Source: Candidatus Woesearchaeota archaeon CG11_big_fil_rev_8_21_14_0_20_43_8 (lineage in GTDB: Archaea > Nanobdellota > Nanobdellia > Woesearchaeales > CG08-08-20-14). Taken from it: a DNA stretch of 13,929 nt. This document shows positions 4,627-12,045 of this stretch, in pieces. Both the position numbers and the translations under genes were made by a program. Every line of letters starts with the position of its first letter. Within the stretch, counting starts at the first letter, position 1. Under the pieces are notes generated by a model, which was not told where the DNA came from, did not search any database, and was given only the letters and a program-made list of their open reading frames with translations. The DNA is taken from assembly GCA_002762705.1 (NCBI GenBank), contig PCVE01000043.1:1-13929 (forward strand), in the 5' to 3' direction.

Positions 4627-7251
4627 ATGGTAGAAGAATATATCTCAAAAAAAGTAAAATCAATCATTTTCAGTCTGCAAAGTCCAAAGATGATCAAGCA
4701 GATGGCATCAGCGAAGATTGTGACACCTGAACTCTACGATAAAGAAGGATACCCTGTCGACGGTGGACTGATGGATGTCCGTCTAGGTGTCATAGACCCG
4801 GGTCTCAAATGCAAGACCTGTGGGTATAAACTGAAAGATTGCGTCGGACACTTCGGATACATCGAACTCGCAAGACCGATTATACACATCAAGTTCGTAA
4901 ACCTGGTATTATCCATACTGCGAAGCATCTGCAAAGACTGTGGGAAACCGCTTGCACCGCCAGAAAAGATAGAATCTTTTGGCAAACAGCTCAAAAACGC
5001 AAAAGAGATCGGCGGACAGGAAGCAGTCAGGAATAAAGTCAAAGAGATCATCAAATATCTGAAGACACAGACAAAATGTCCTCATTGCAACGCAGCCCAG
5101 CTCAAAATCACAATCGAGAAACCGACGACGTTCATCGAAGACAACAAGAGAATCTCACCTATTGAGATAAGGACAAGACTTGAGAAGCTCGATGATGAAC
5201 ACTGCAAATTATTTGGTATGCATCCAGATTTCGCAAAACCAGATTGGGCGATACTCACAGTTCTGCCTATCCCACCTGCGACGATGCGTCCATCCATCAC
5301 ACTTGAATCCGGCGAAAGGTCAGAAGACGATCTTACACACAAGCTCGGTGATATAGTGAGGATCAACCAGCGTCTGTTCGAGAACATAAATGCAGGCGCT
5401 CCGGAGATCATAGTAGAGGATCTTTGGGATTTGCTCCAATACCATATCACGACATATTTCGACAATGCCGTATCTCAGCTTCCGCCAGCAAGACACAGAT
5501 CCGGACAACCTTTGAAGACACTCACCGCAAGGATCAAGAGCAAAGAAGGCAGGATTAGACACAACCTAGCAGGAAAACGTACTAACTTCTCTGCAAGAAC
5601 AGTCATCTCACCAGACCCGTATCTGAAGCTCAATGAAGTCGGAGTACCGATGGTCATCGCTATGAAACTATCTGTTCCGGAAAGAGTGACTGAATGGAAC
5701 ATTGAATATCTCAAGACATTTGTCGATCGCGGACCGACCACATATCCTGGTGCAAATTACATTGTCAGACCAGATGGCAAGAAGAAGAAGATCACATCAG
5801 AGACAAAAGAAGCTCTGCTCGAAGAGATCCAGCCAGGTTTCCTCATAGAAAGACACTTGCTTGATGGAGACATATCTATCTTCAACAGACAGCCATCTCT
5901 TCACAGGATGTCTATGATGTGTCATAGGATCAGAGTCCTTCCAGGAAAGACACTACGGCTCAACCCAGCAGTCTGCCACCCATACAACGCAGATTTTGAT
6001 GGCGACGAGATGAACCTGCACATACCTCAGACAGAGGAAGCAAGAGCTGAAGCAGAGATACTCATGGAAGTACAGACGCAACTCATATCACCAAGATACG
6101 GACTCTCTGTGATTGGATGCAACCAAGATTCATTGTCAGGTTTATTTCTTCTGACAAAGGAAGGTACGACAATGCTTAGGAAGGATGCGATCAATCTTCT
6201 GCATACTATCGGTATCGAAGATACTTCAAAGCTTCCAACTAAAGATACAGTCACTGGAAAAGAAGTCGCAAGCGTCATCTTTCCAAGTGATTTCAGCTAT
6301 AGCGGATATTCAAAACTCTACAAGAAACCAAAACAAGGAGAAGCGAACACAAATCCGAAAGATGCCATCGTTTTGATCAACAAAGGCAAGCTGACCTCAG
6401 GTGTCCTTGACAAGAACAACCTAGGTGAAGGCAAAGGTCTTCTCTTAAGGACAATACATAAGAAATATGGCGCTGAGTTCGCAGCAAAGCAACTCTATCA
6501 GCTATTCAGGCTTGGGATTGAATATCTCACGATACATGGATTCACAGTTGAATTCTCTGACACTGATCTGCCGACAGAAGCAAAAGAACACATCAACCAG
6601 ACACTCAATGATGGTGTTGAACAGGTAAAGAATCTTGTCAAGATGTACATGAATGGCGAGCTTGAAGCGCTTCCTGGAAAAACAGAGAGAGAAACCCTTG
6701 AACTGAAGATACTTGAAGTCCTGAACAAAGCACGAAACACGACAGGAAAGATCGTCGAAAAAGAAGCTGTCGATTCATGCACACTCACTATGGTGAAGTC
6801 AGGAGCGAGGGGAAACTTCTTAAATCTTGCTCAGATGGCCGCATGCGTAGGGCAGCAGGCTATGAGAGGAAAAAGGATCGACAAAGGATATGCCAACAGG
6901 ACATTATCATGTTTCCGACGTGGCGATCTCGGTCCGAAAGCACATGGTTTCATCAGAAACAGTTTCAGGTCTGGTCTCTCGCCAAGCGAATTCTTTTTCG
7001 CCGCGATGACTGGAAGGGATTCACTGATGGATACCGCACTTAGAACACCAAAATCAGGTTATTTATATAGAAGACTTGCGAACGCTATGCAGGACCTGAG
7101 AGTCGAATACGACAGGACCGTCAGAGATTCAAGCGGAAGGGTTGTCCAGTTCATATATGGAAGTGATGGACTTGATGTCTCAAGAAGCAGCGGCGGTACA
7201 ATCGACGTGAAAAGCATAATCAATACTGTATGCAACATACAGGCAAAATGA
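4627..7251 (+). CDS. rpoA1: DNA-directed RNA polymerase subunit A' (N-terminal part of the largest subunit)
   Basis: 874 residues. It forms the clamp, the active site and the bridge-helix region. The catalytic magnesium loop is N454-ADFDGDEMN, with D456, D458 and D460 as the metal ligands. Zinc sites are visible at C62-x2-C65-x6-C72-x2-H75 and at C102-x2-C105 with C151-x2-C154. The bridge-helix area is the GLSPSEFFFAAMTGRDSL region, and the protein ends soon after RVVQFIYGSDGLD, the standard archaeal A'/A'' split. TAGGAGGAT upstream is a near-perfect ribosome binding site. It lies 12 nt after rpoB'. Length and residues look fully functional. Confidence 0.97.
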   Translation: MVEEYISKKVKSIIFSLQSPKMIKQMASAKIVTPELYDKEGYPVDGGLMDVRLGVIDPGLKCKTCGYKLKDCVGHFGYIELARPIIHIKFVNLVLSILRSICKDCGKPLAPPEKIESFGKQLKNAKEIGGQEAVRNKVKEIIKYLKTQTKCPHCNAAQLKITIEKPTTFIEDNKRISPIEIRTRLEKLDDEHCKLFGMHPDFAKPDWAILTVLPIPPATMRPSITLESGERSEDDLTHKLGDIVRINQRLFENINAGAPEIIVEDLWDLLQYHITTYFDNAVSQLPPARHRSGQPLKTLTARIKSKEGRIRHNLAGKRTNFSARTVISPDPYLKLNEVGVPMVIAMKLSVPERVTEWNIEYLKTFVDRGPTTYPGANYIVRPDGKKKKITSETKEALLEEIQPGFLIERHLLDGDISIFNRQPSLHRMSMMCHRIRVLPGKTLRLNPAVCHPYNADFDGDEMNLHIPQTEEARAEAEILMEVQTQLISPRYGLSVIGCNQDSLSGLFLLTKEGTTMLRKDAINLLHTIGIEDTSKLPTKDTVTGKEVASVIFPSDFSYSGYSKLYKKPKQGEANTNPKDAIVLINKGKLTSGVLDKNNLGEGKGLLLRTIHKKYGAEFAAKQLYQLFRLGIEYLTIHGFTVEFSDTDLPTEAKEHINQTLNDGVEQVKNLVKMYMNGELEALPGKTERETLELKILEVLNKARNTTGKIVEKEAVDSCTLTMVKSGARGNFLNLAQMAACVGQQAMRGKRIDKGYANRTLSCFRRGDLGPKAHGFIRNSFRSGLSPSEFFFAAMTGRDSLMDTALRTPKSGYLYRRLANAMQDLRVEYDRTVRDSSGRVVQFIYGSDGLDVSRSSGGTIDVKSIINTVCNIQAK

Positions 7252-7265
7252 TCCGGTGATAACAA

Positions 7266-8390
7266 ATGGCGCATGAAGAATTATTCAAGGGATATGAACA
7301 GACATTGCCAGAGCACATCCTAAAAGATATAAGAGAGAACCTCCCAGACAAAGTCAATAAAGCTGAAGTCAAGGAGATACTTGAGATCACACAGACAGAA
7401 TTCGATGCAGCTCTAGTCGATGCAGGTGAAGCAGTCGGCATCGTGGCAGCTGAATCTATTGGTGAACCAGGCACGCAGATGACTTTGAACACATTCCACT
7501 TCGCTGGCGTCGCAGAGATGAACGTCACGACAGGTCTGCCAAGGCTCATCGAGATCCTTGACGCGTCGGCAGCACCGAAGACTCCAATGATGGAGATCTA
7601 CCTCAAAGCACCATACAACAAGGGAAAAGACATAAAGAAGATCGCGCATAAGATCAAAGAGACAAAATTGAAAGAGCTTATCAGCGAATTCTCCATAAAT
7701 GTGCTTGAGTCATGGATCGCGATAGTGCCTGACAAGAAAAAACTCGCTGACCTCGATATGGATATCGCAAAGATAAAGAAACTTATCGAAAAAGGCCTCA
7801 AAGTCAATGTCGAGATCGACGATGACAAGCTGATCATCAAACCAAAAGATGAGACACTCAGCGAGATGCACAAGATCAAAGAGAAGATAAAAGGCGTCTA
7901 TGTTAGCGGACTCAAGACGATAAATCACGTCCTCCCGATCAAGCGTGAAGATGAATTCATCATTGTCACCGCAGGCACAAAACTACAGGATGTGCTTGAA
8001 CTTGATTTCGTCGATCCTATCAGGACGACGACAAATGACGTGAAAGAGATAGCAAGTGTGCTCGGTATCGAAGCAGCACGTTCAGCAATCATGATAGAAG
8101 TATTGAAAGTCATCAACAGCCAGGGATTGAACGTAGACATCAGGCATATAATGCTTGTCGCTGATATCATGTGTGTCAGCGGACTTGTCAACGGCATAAC
8201 ACGATATGGTGTTGTCAGTGAAAAATCCTCTGTCCTTGCAAGGGCATCATTCGAGACTCCGCTAAAGCACATCATCGCAGCAGCGCTATCCGGAGAGGAA
8301 GACAAACTGACAAGCGTCATAGAGAACGTGATGCTCAACCAGCCGATTCCATCAGGCACTGGGCTTCCAAAGCTCATGATGAAAGACTGA
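7266..8390 (+). CDS. rpoA2: DNA-directed RNA polymerase subunit A'' (C-terminal part of the largest subunit)
   Basis: 374 residues. It completes the largest subunit. GIVAAESIGEPGTQ followed by M72-TLNTFHFAG is the trigger-loop block that closes over the incoming nucleotide, and GLPRLIEILDA follows as in other archaea. The C-terminal part has IEAARSAIMIEVLKVINSQG and the DIRHIMLVAD block of the cleft/foot region. GGTGAT lies 5-10 nt before the ATG. The gap to rpoA' is only 14 nt, so the two halves are made from one mRNA. Confidence 0.96.
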   Translation: MAHEELFKGYEQTLPEHILKDIRENLPDKVNKAEVKEILEITQTEFDAALVDAGEAVGIVAAESIGEPGTQMTLNTFHFAGVAEMNVTTGLPRLIEILDASAAPKTPMMEIYLKAPYNKGKDIKKIAHKIKETKLKELISEFSINVLESWIAIVPDKKKLADLDMDIAKIKKLIEKGLKVNVEIDDDKLIIKPKDETLSEMHKIKEKIKGVYVSGLKTINHVLPIKREDEFIIVTAGTKLQDVLELDFVDPIRTTTNDVKEIASVLGIEAARSAIMIEVLKVINSQGLNVDIRHIMLVADIMCVSGLVNGITRYGVVSEKSSVLARASFETPLKHIIAAALSGEEDKLTSVIENVMLNQPIPSGTGLPKLMMKD

Positions 8391-8428
8391 CGCTCGACAC
8401 GACACTCACACAGAAAAGGTGAGATAAA

Positions 8429-8701
8429 ATGACAAATGAAGACGTAATAGCAGATATAAGAAAAGGTCTGAAGACCGACAAGATGCTCATCGGTAGAAGA
8501 AGATGCATCAAACAGCTCAAGCTAGGTAAGCTTTCAAAGCTTTTTTTAGCAGCGAATTGCCCTGCTGATGCGCTTGAAGACATAAAACATTATTCATCGA
8601 TGGATAGTGTTGAAGTGGTGCAGCTTGACATCAAGAATGATGAACTAGGCATGCTTTGCAAAAGGCAGCATAACATCTCTATGCTAGGCATCCAGAAATG
8701 A
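8429..8701 (+). CDS. rpl30e: 50S ribosomal protein L30e
   Basis: This 90-residue protein is of the L7Ae/L30e/S12e RNA-binding fold. GRRRCIKQLKLGKLSKLFLAANCP (residues about 22-45) is the helix plus beta strand that recognises kinked RNA. The order rpoA''-rpl30e-nusA is typical for archaea and supports L30e over L7Ae. It is slightly shorter than the usual 95-105 residues. AGGTGA precedes the ATG at good spacing, and there is a 38-nt gap after rpoA''. Confidence 0.9.
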   Translation: MTNEDVIADIRKGLKTDKMLIGRRRCIKQLKLGKLSKLFLAANCPADALEDIKHYSSMDSVEVVQLDIKNDELGMLCKRQHNISMLGIQK

Positions 8702-8705
8702 GACG

Positions 8706-9131
8706 ATGGTGCGTATAAAACTAGACCTTGGTCAGATGCGGCAGATAGCGCTGTTTGAGAAGATAACACATATCCAGCCAAGGGATTGTTTTGAGGATGA
8801 ACTCACAAAGCAATTATGTTTCATAGTGCCACCAGACACGATAAGCCGCGCGATAGGCAAATCAGGAGCGAATGCGAAAAAACTTGAATCGTTATTCAAG
8901 AAGAAGATAAGGATTGTCGAATACTCAGAAGAACTCTGTGAATTCATCCAGAATCTCCTTTATCCATTGAAACTCACAAACGCAGAGATCACAGCTGAAG
9001 GCGGAGTGTTGCTTGAAGCGAAAGATCATGCCACAAGAGGCTACATAATCGGACGTGCGGCACAGAACCTTCGGAACCTTGAGAAGAACGTCAGACGGTT
9101 CTTTGAGGTAAAAGAAATCAAAGTCGTCTGA
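8706..9131 (+). CDS. nusA: NusA-like transcription termination/elongation factor, archaeal KH-domain type
   Basis: At 141 residues this is the short archaeal NusA, made of two KH RNA-binding domains without the bacterial N-terminal and S1 parts. The GxxG loops are visible: G51-K-S-G54 in the first KH domain and I115-G116-R-A-A-Q-N121 in the second. The start lies 4 nt after the rpl30e stop with no strong ribosome binding site, so translation is probably coupled. It is thought to bind nascent RNA near the polymerase, which suits its place in the polymerase operon. Confidence 0.93.
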   Translation: MVRIKLDLGQMRQIALFEKITHIQPRDCFEDELTKQLCFIVPPDTISRAIGKSGANAKKLESLFKKKIRIVEYSEELCEFIQNLLYPLKLTNAEITAEGGVLLEAKDHATRGYIIGRAAQNLRNLEKNVRRFFEVKEIKVV

Positions 9132-9139
9132 ACCAAAAG

Positions 9140-9190
9140 TTTTAAAAAGGAATAATAGACACCAACTAAGAATCGTATTTAATATATAAA
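9140..9190 (+). promoter_or_regulatory. internal promoter region for rps12-rps7
   Basis: CAAAAGTTTTAAAAAGG (9134-9150) looks like a BRE plus TATA box and predicts a start near 9170. That leaves a leader of about 40 nt with GGTGA (9199-9203) before the rps12 ATG. A second TATA-like run TTTAATATATAAAG (9178-9191) would give an almost leaderless transcript. This 77-nt gap is the largest in the operon, so ribosomal protein expression may be partly independent of the polymerase genes. Confidence 0.5.
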
Positions 9191-9208
9191 GAAATCATGG
9201 TGAAATGA

Positions 9209-9646
9209 ATGGCAAAAAAAGCAAAGGGCATTAATGCGGCAGCAAAACTCATGAAAAGAAGGAGCAAATCAAGATGGCTCGACTCAGGTTATATCAGAAG
9301 GACTCTTGATCTCAAAAGAAAATCCGACCCATTAGAAGGATCTTCACAGGCAAAGGGGATAGTCCTTGAAAAGATACAGATCGAAGCTAAGCAGCCAAAC
9401 TCAGCTATGCGAAAGTGCTGCAGAGTTCAGCTTATCAAGAATGGCAGACAGATCGCCGCTTTTATGCCGCGGGATGGAGCCCAAAAGATGATTGATGAAC
9501 ACGATGAAGTAATCATCGAATGCATCGGCGGAAAACAGGGACGTGCGAAAGGAGATATCCCTGGAGTCAGATGGCAAGTGATCAAGGTAAATGACCAGTC
9601 ACTGAAGTCTCTCTTGAACGGTAAAGCAGAAAAAGCAAGGAAGTGA
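9209..9646 (+). CDS. rps12: 30S ribosomal protein S12
   Basis: 145 residues, normal for archaeal S12 (uS12). The universal K61-QPNSAMRK69 motif that lines the decoding centre is intact. DEVIIECIGGKQGRAKGDIPGVRWQVIKVN is the conserved C-terminal half, and the ends are rich in lysine and arginine. The ATG at 9209 has GGTGA 5 nt upstream. An in-frame alternative is not needed because MAKKAKG is the expected start. The stop overlaps the beginning of the rps7 translation-start region. Confidence 0.96.
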   Translation: MAKKAKGINAAAKLMKRRSKSRWLDSGYIRRTLDLKRKSDPLEGSSQAKGIVLEKIQIEAKQPNSAMRKCCRVQLIKNGRQIAAFMPRDGAQKMIDEHDEVIIECIGGKQGRAKGDIPGVRWQVIKVNDQSLKSLLNGKAEKARK

Positions 9647-9651
9647 TGAAT

Positions 9652-10251
9652 ATGTCAGAAATCAAAGCATTCACAAGATGGGACATTGACGGAATCAAGA
9701 TAGATGATCCTGGACTAAAAGATTATATCACGGTCAAACCACAGATAGTGCCACGAAGCGGCGCAAGATACGCAGGATCAAGATTCCATAAATCAAAGGT
9801 ATTCATCGTCGAGAGACTCATGAACAAGATCATGGTCGCTGGCCACAAGAGCAAGAAGCATAACAAATCGAGTGGACATTGCACAGGAAAAGGCCATAAG
9901 GTCTATGATATAATGGAAGCTGCTCTTACAATCGTCGAAGAACGGATAAAAGAGAATCCTATCAAAGTCCTCGTGAAAGCGATCGAGAATGCTGCTCAGC
10001 GTGAAGAGATCACAACAATCGAATACGGTGGCGCAAGATATCCAAAAGTTGTCGAGTGTGCTCCACAGCGACGAGTTGACCTTGTCCTTAGGCATCTTGC
10101 CCAAGGAGCATATACACGATCATTCAAGAAGAAGCGGGACATCGCGAGTTGCCTTGCTGAAGAGATCATACTTGCATACAAGGCAAGCCCAGACTCCCAT
10201 GCGATTTCAAAGAAGCTCGACGTCGAGAGACAGGCTGATTCCAGCAGGTGA
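9652..10251 (+). CDS. rps7: 30S ribosomal protein S7
   Basis: 199 residues from the chosen ATG. It organises the head of the small subunit and touches the E site. IEYGGARYPKVVECAPQRRVDLVLRHLAQGA is the core S7 (uS7) signature, followed by the basic helix and CLAEEIILAYKASPDSHAISKKLDVERQA. Other starts at 9643 (GTG, overlapping the rps12 stop) and 9646 (ATG, overlapping as TGATG) are possible. I prefer 9652, which has GTGAT directly upstream and gives MSEIKAFTRW. The stop codon lies in the loop of the terminator hairpin. EF-2 and EF-1 alpha do not follow. Confidence 0.95.
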   Translation: MSEIKAFTRWDIDGIKIDDPGLKDYITVKPQIVPRSGARYAGSRFHKSKVFIVERLMNKIMVAGHKSKKHNKSSGHCTGKGHKVYDIMEAALTIVEERIKENPIKVLVKAIENAAQREEITTIEYGGARYPKVVECAPQRRVDLVLRHLAQGAYTRSFKKKRDIASCLAEEIILAYKASPDSHAISKKLDVERQADSSR

Positions 10252-10277
10252 TCCTGCTGTTAATTTTCACTTTTTTT
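10242..10277 (+). terminator. hairpin plus T tract ending the polymerase/ribosomal operon
   Basis: CAGCAGG (10242-10248) and CCTGCTG (10253-10259) form a perfect 7-bp stem. The loop is TGAT, so the rps7 stop codon TGA is in the loop. T-rich sequence follows, with seven T at 10271-10277. It looks like an intrinsic terminator; in archaea the T tract alone can suffice. Confidence 0.65.
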
Positions 10278-10310
10278 ATCATCTATTTCTGGAGAATTAT
10301 CTTGTCAATC

Positions 10311-10366
10311 GAAAACGACCACCCTTAGTCACAGACCAGTGGCATAATTCGCTCCGGGTCGTTTTC
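10311..10366. other. large inverted repeat 1 in the post-operon gap
   Basis: GAAAACGACC (10311-10320) pairs perfectly with GGTCGTTTTC (10357-10366). The 36-nt middle has only weak internal pairing (for example CAC/GTG). It lies 60 nt beyond the rps7 stop, outside any credible gene, and is followed within 8 nt by a second hairpin. Function unknown. Confidence 0.55.
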
Positions 10367-10373
10367 TCGGACC

Positions 10374-10424
10374 CTTGCATTTCCACTAAATCGCCACTCG
10401 TCAATAGACGGGTGGAAATGCAAG
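10374..10424. other. large inverted repeat 2, 18 bp with a one-sided 11-nt bulge
   Basis: CTTGCATTT (10374-10382) pairs with AAATGCAAG (10416-10424), and CCACTCGTC (10394-10402) with GACGGGTGG (10407-10415) closed by an AATA loop. This gives 18 pairs continuous on the 3' strand with one 11-nt bulge on the 5' strand (10383-10393). The bulge begins with CCACT, a repeat of the start of the inner strand, so the outer stem can instead grow to 13 bp and release the inner one. Between 10252 and 10458 I see only this, repeat 1 and the terminator. Confidence 0.6.
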
Positions 10425-10458
10425 ATTATAGATAAAATCATTGTGGCTTGGATCAGCT

Positions 10459-11190
10459 TTAACTATAAGCCTTGCCTATCCTGCAGAGTTCAATAAGTCC
10501 AAAAAGAGTCTCATTTTTCAGAACCTTCATCTTTTTCTTATACTGCCTGTTCAAAACGATAGAATTCAAACCTTTTCCCGATACAGTCCCTAAGATGATA
10601 CCACCGATCGCACCCACTAAAACACCGACAACACCAAATGCAAGTCCTGCTCCGATACCACCACCAAGCATTCCAAATGCGCCAGATCCTGTGACAGTGC
10701 CGACACGTCTGAGTTCAGAATCAGACTGTGCGATCTCCCATTCAGCCATCACATCCGATTTATTCTCCCAATACGTTCTATAAATTGTCTTCTCAATGTC
10801 ACCCCGTGGTTCCACACCGACAAGACCTTTCTCTTTGTATAGCTTCAGTATCTTCCCAAAAATGAACGTTTCCTTATTCTCATTCAGTACAATATCAGCC
10901 AAAGTATCATCACCATAAAGATCCACAGACACAATCTTCGATATCGATGCGAGATATTGGCCGGTAAGATTCTTCAACAGACCTTCACCTTGCAGAACAG
11001 AGACCTTTTTATTCGCGATATATTTGTTCATCTCTTTGACCTTACGTTGATATATCCGCAACGTCGGTGATATAAGTTCATTGAGATCATCGGCGATAGA
11101 ATCAAAATTCATATCAAGAACTTTGAGTTGCTGATTATATCGCTTCCGCTCTTTTGATTCCACAAAAGTATAAGAAAAATCAGTTTTCAT
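10459..11190 (-). CDS. hypothetical protein with glycine-rich hydrophobic segment
   Basis: 243 residues from the ATG at 11190, which has GAGG a few bases upstream. A TTG at 11202 would add four residues. The first 160 residues are soluble-looking, with basic and helical stretches (about 10-65) and no cysteines or known motif. Residues about 161-205 read as a glycine-spaced hydrophobic stretch, GMLGGGIGAGLAFGVVGVLVG and beyond, of glycine-zipper style. This is long enough for a membrane hairpin, and a basic NRQYKKKMK follows. No signal peptide is seen. Family unknown. The last minus gene in this window has a comparable segment at a similar distance from its C-terminus. It could be a membrane-inserting or membrane-anchored protein, by inference only. 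Confidence 0.75.
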   Translation of the reverse strand: MKTDFSYTFVESKERKRYNQQLKVLDMNFDSIADDLNELISPTLRIYQRKVKEMNKYIANKKVSVLQGEGLLKNLTGQYLASISKIVSVDLYGDDTLADIVLNENKETFIFGKILKLYKEKGLVGVEPRGDIEKTIYRTYWENKSDVMAEWEIAQSDSELRRVGTVTGSGAFGMLGGGIGAGLAFGVVGVLVGAIGGIILGTVSGKGLNSIVLNRQYKKKMKVLKNETLFGLIELCRIGKAYS

Positions 11191-11221
11191 ATTTACCCTC
11201 AAAAAGACAGGATAACCTTCT

Positions 11222-11231
11222 TACTAATATA
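11222..11231 (-). promoter_or_regulatory. TATA box of the glycine-rich protein gene
   Basis: On the minus strand this reads TATATTAGTA, 32 nt before the ATG at 11190, giving a start near 11200 and a very short leader. The same ten bases occur upstream of the neighbouring minus gene (11911-11920). Confidence 0.5.
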
Positions 11232-11260
11232 GGTTTCGTCTCAAGAGATCAAGAAAAGTC

Positions 11261-11272
11261 AAAAAAATAAAT
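11261..11272 (-). terminator. T tract after the coiled-coil gene
   Basis: On the minus strand, T-rich sequence (ATTTATTTTTTT followed by GACTTTTC) begins a few bases after the TGA at 11280-11282. It is a candidate U-tract terminator separating this transcript from the next gene. Confidence 0.4.
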
Positions 11273-11279
11273 ATTGACA

Positions 11280-11849
11280 TCATTTTTTATTACCAAAGTA
11301 GAATATCTTGTCGATGGCCACATCTTCTGCTTGATACCCGCCGCTTCTTGGATGATTGTTTCCAGTCAGTTTCACTTCAGGAGCTGCCACAGCCTCTTTG
11401 ACTTCGACTCGTGGCGCAGGAGCAGACGCCCGCATCTCAACAGCGACCTCTTGCCTGCGTACTGGAGCGGCTGATCTTGATTGCTCAAGTTTTCCTCTTA
11501 GTTCATTGACCTCGCCGATGATATCATTCATAGCATGCTGCATTTTCATGATTATATCAGCCATGTTCGAGACCCTTGCTTCTTGCTCTCGATATAGTGA
11601 AGAGAGGTTTATGAATTTGCTCTCCCAATCCAGGCTGACACCTTCGACTTTGGCAGCCTTGACTTCAATCCTTTCAGGAGTATTTTCTGGTTCTTTCTTA
11701 TCATTCAATTTCCTCAAGAATCCAAGTTCACTTTTGCTATCGACCATACTATCTGCCTTAAGATATGCATCATCCATAGAACTGGCAATCCCAAAGTCTT
11801 TCAATTCACGCGCGAGTTGATTAACTCGCTGAAGCTTAGCTACATCCAT
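11280..11849 (-). CDS. hypothetical coiled-coil protein with Ala/Pro-rich linker
   Basis: 189 residues from the ATG at 11849, which has GGTGAT six bases upstream. A GTG at 11855 would add two residues. The order of parts is an N-terminal helical segment (about 1-40), a charged region with PENTPERIEV, a coiled-coil-like helix (about 75-125), a low-complexity linker with many Ala, Pro, Val, Arg and Glu (about 126-165), and a distinct short tail YQAEDVAIDKIFYFGNKK. The tail looks like a binding peptide or conserved motif. There is no membrane segment or signal peptide. I do not recognise the family. It has its own TATA box and T tract, so it is probably monocistronic. Confidence 0.78.
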   Translation of the reverse strand: MDVAKLQRVNQLARELKDFGIASSMDDAYLKADSMVDSKSELGFLRKLNDKKEPENTPERIEVKAAKVEGVSLDWESKFINLSSLYREQEARVSNMADIIMKMQHAMNDIIGEVNELRGKLEQSRSAAPVRRQEVAVEMRASAPAPRVEVKEAVAAPEVKLTGNNHPRSGGYQAEDVAIDKIFYFGNKK

Positions 11850-11910
11850 CCTCACATCACCTATGGAACTTTTTTTTGAACTTAATCCGAAATCAGTTAT
11901 ACATCCGCTC

Positions 11911-11920
11911 TACTAATATA
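11911..11920 (-). promoter_or_regulatory. TATA box of the coiled-coil protein gene
   Basis: The minus strand reads TATATTAGTA, 62 nt before the ATG at 11849. It predicts a start near 11888 and a leader of about 40 nt. Confidence 0.45.
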
Positions 11921-11952
11921 CAAATTGATATACTGATTTATAAACATTTCGA

Positions 11953-11964
11953 TAGTTTAAACTA
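11953..11964. promoter_or_regulatory. 12-bp palindrome in the divergent promoter region
   Basis: TAGTTTAAACTA is perfectly palindromic. It lies near the midpoint between the divergent starts at 11849 and 12046, among the TATA elements of both genes. It is a candidate operator for a dimeric regulator, although AT-rich palindromes also occur by chance. Confidence 0.3.
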
Positions 11965-12001
11965 CACTATATAACCACACAATCAACTAAAAGTAGAGAA
12001 A

Positions 12002-12011
12002 TTTTTATATC
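12002..12011 (+). promoter_or_regulatory. TATA box of the HExxH gene
   Basis: TTTTTATATC lies 35-44 nt before the ATG at 12046 and predicts a start near 12034. A further TATATAA at about 11969-11975 is an alternative with a longer leader. Confidence 0.5.
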
Positions 12012-12045
12012 CAATCCACATCACACAACCAACAGAGGCAAAATC

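Noticed and set aside
9989..10435. 148-codon + frame overlapping the end of rps7 and the post-operon gap
   Set aside because: Half of it is rps7 in another frame, and the rest is the terminator and the hairpins. There is no own start signal.
11356..11820. 154-codon + frame opposite the coiled-coil gene
   Set aside because: It mirrors the minus gene, is Ser/Thr/Leu-rich as antisense frames often are, and has no upstream signals.
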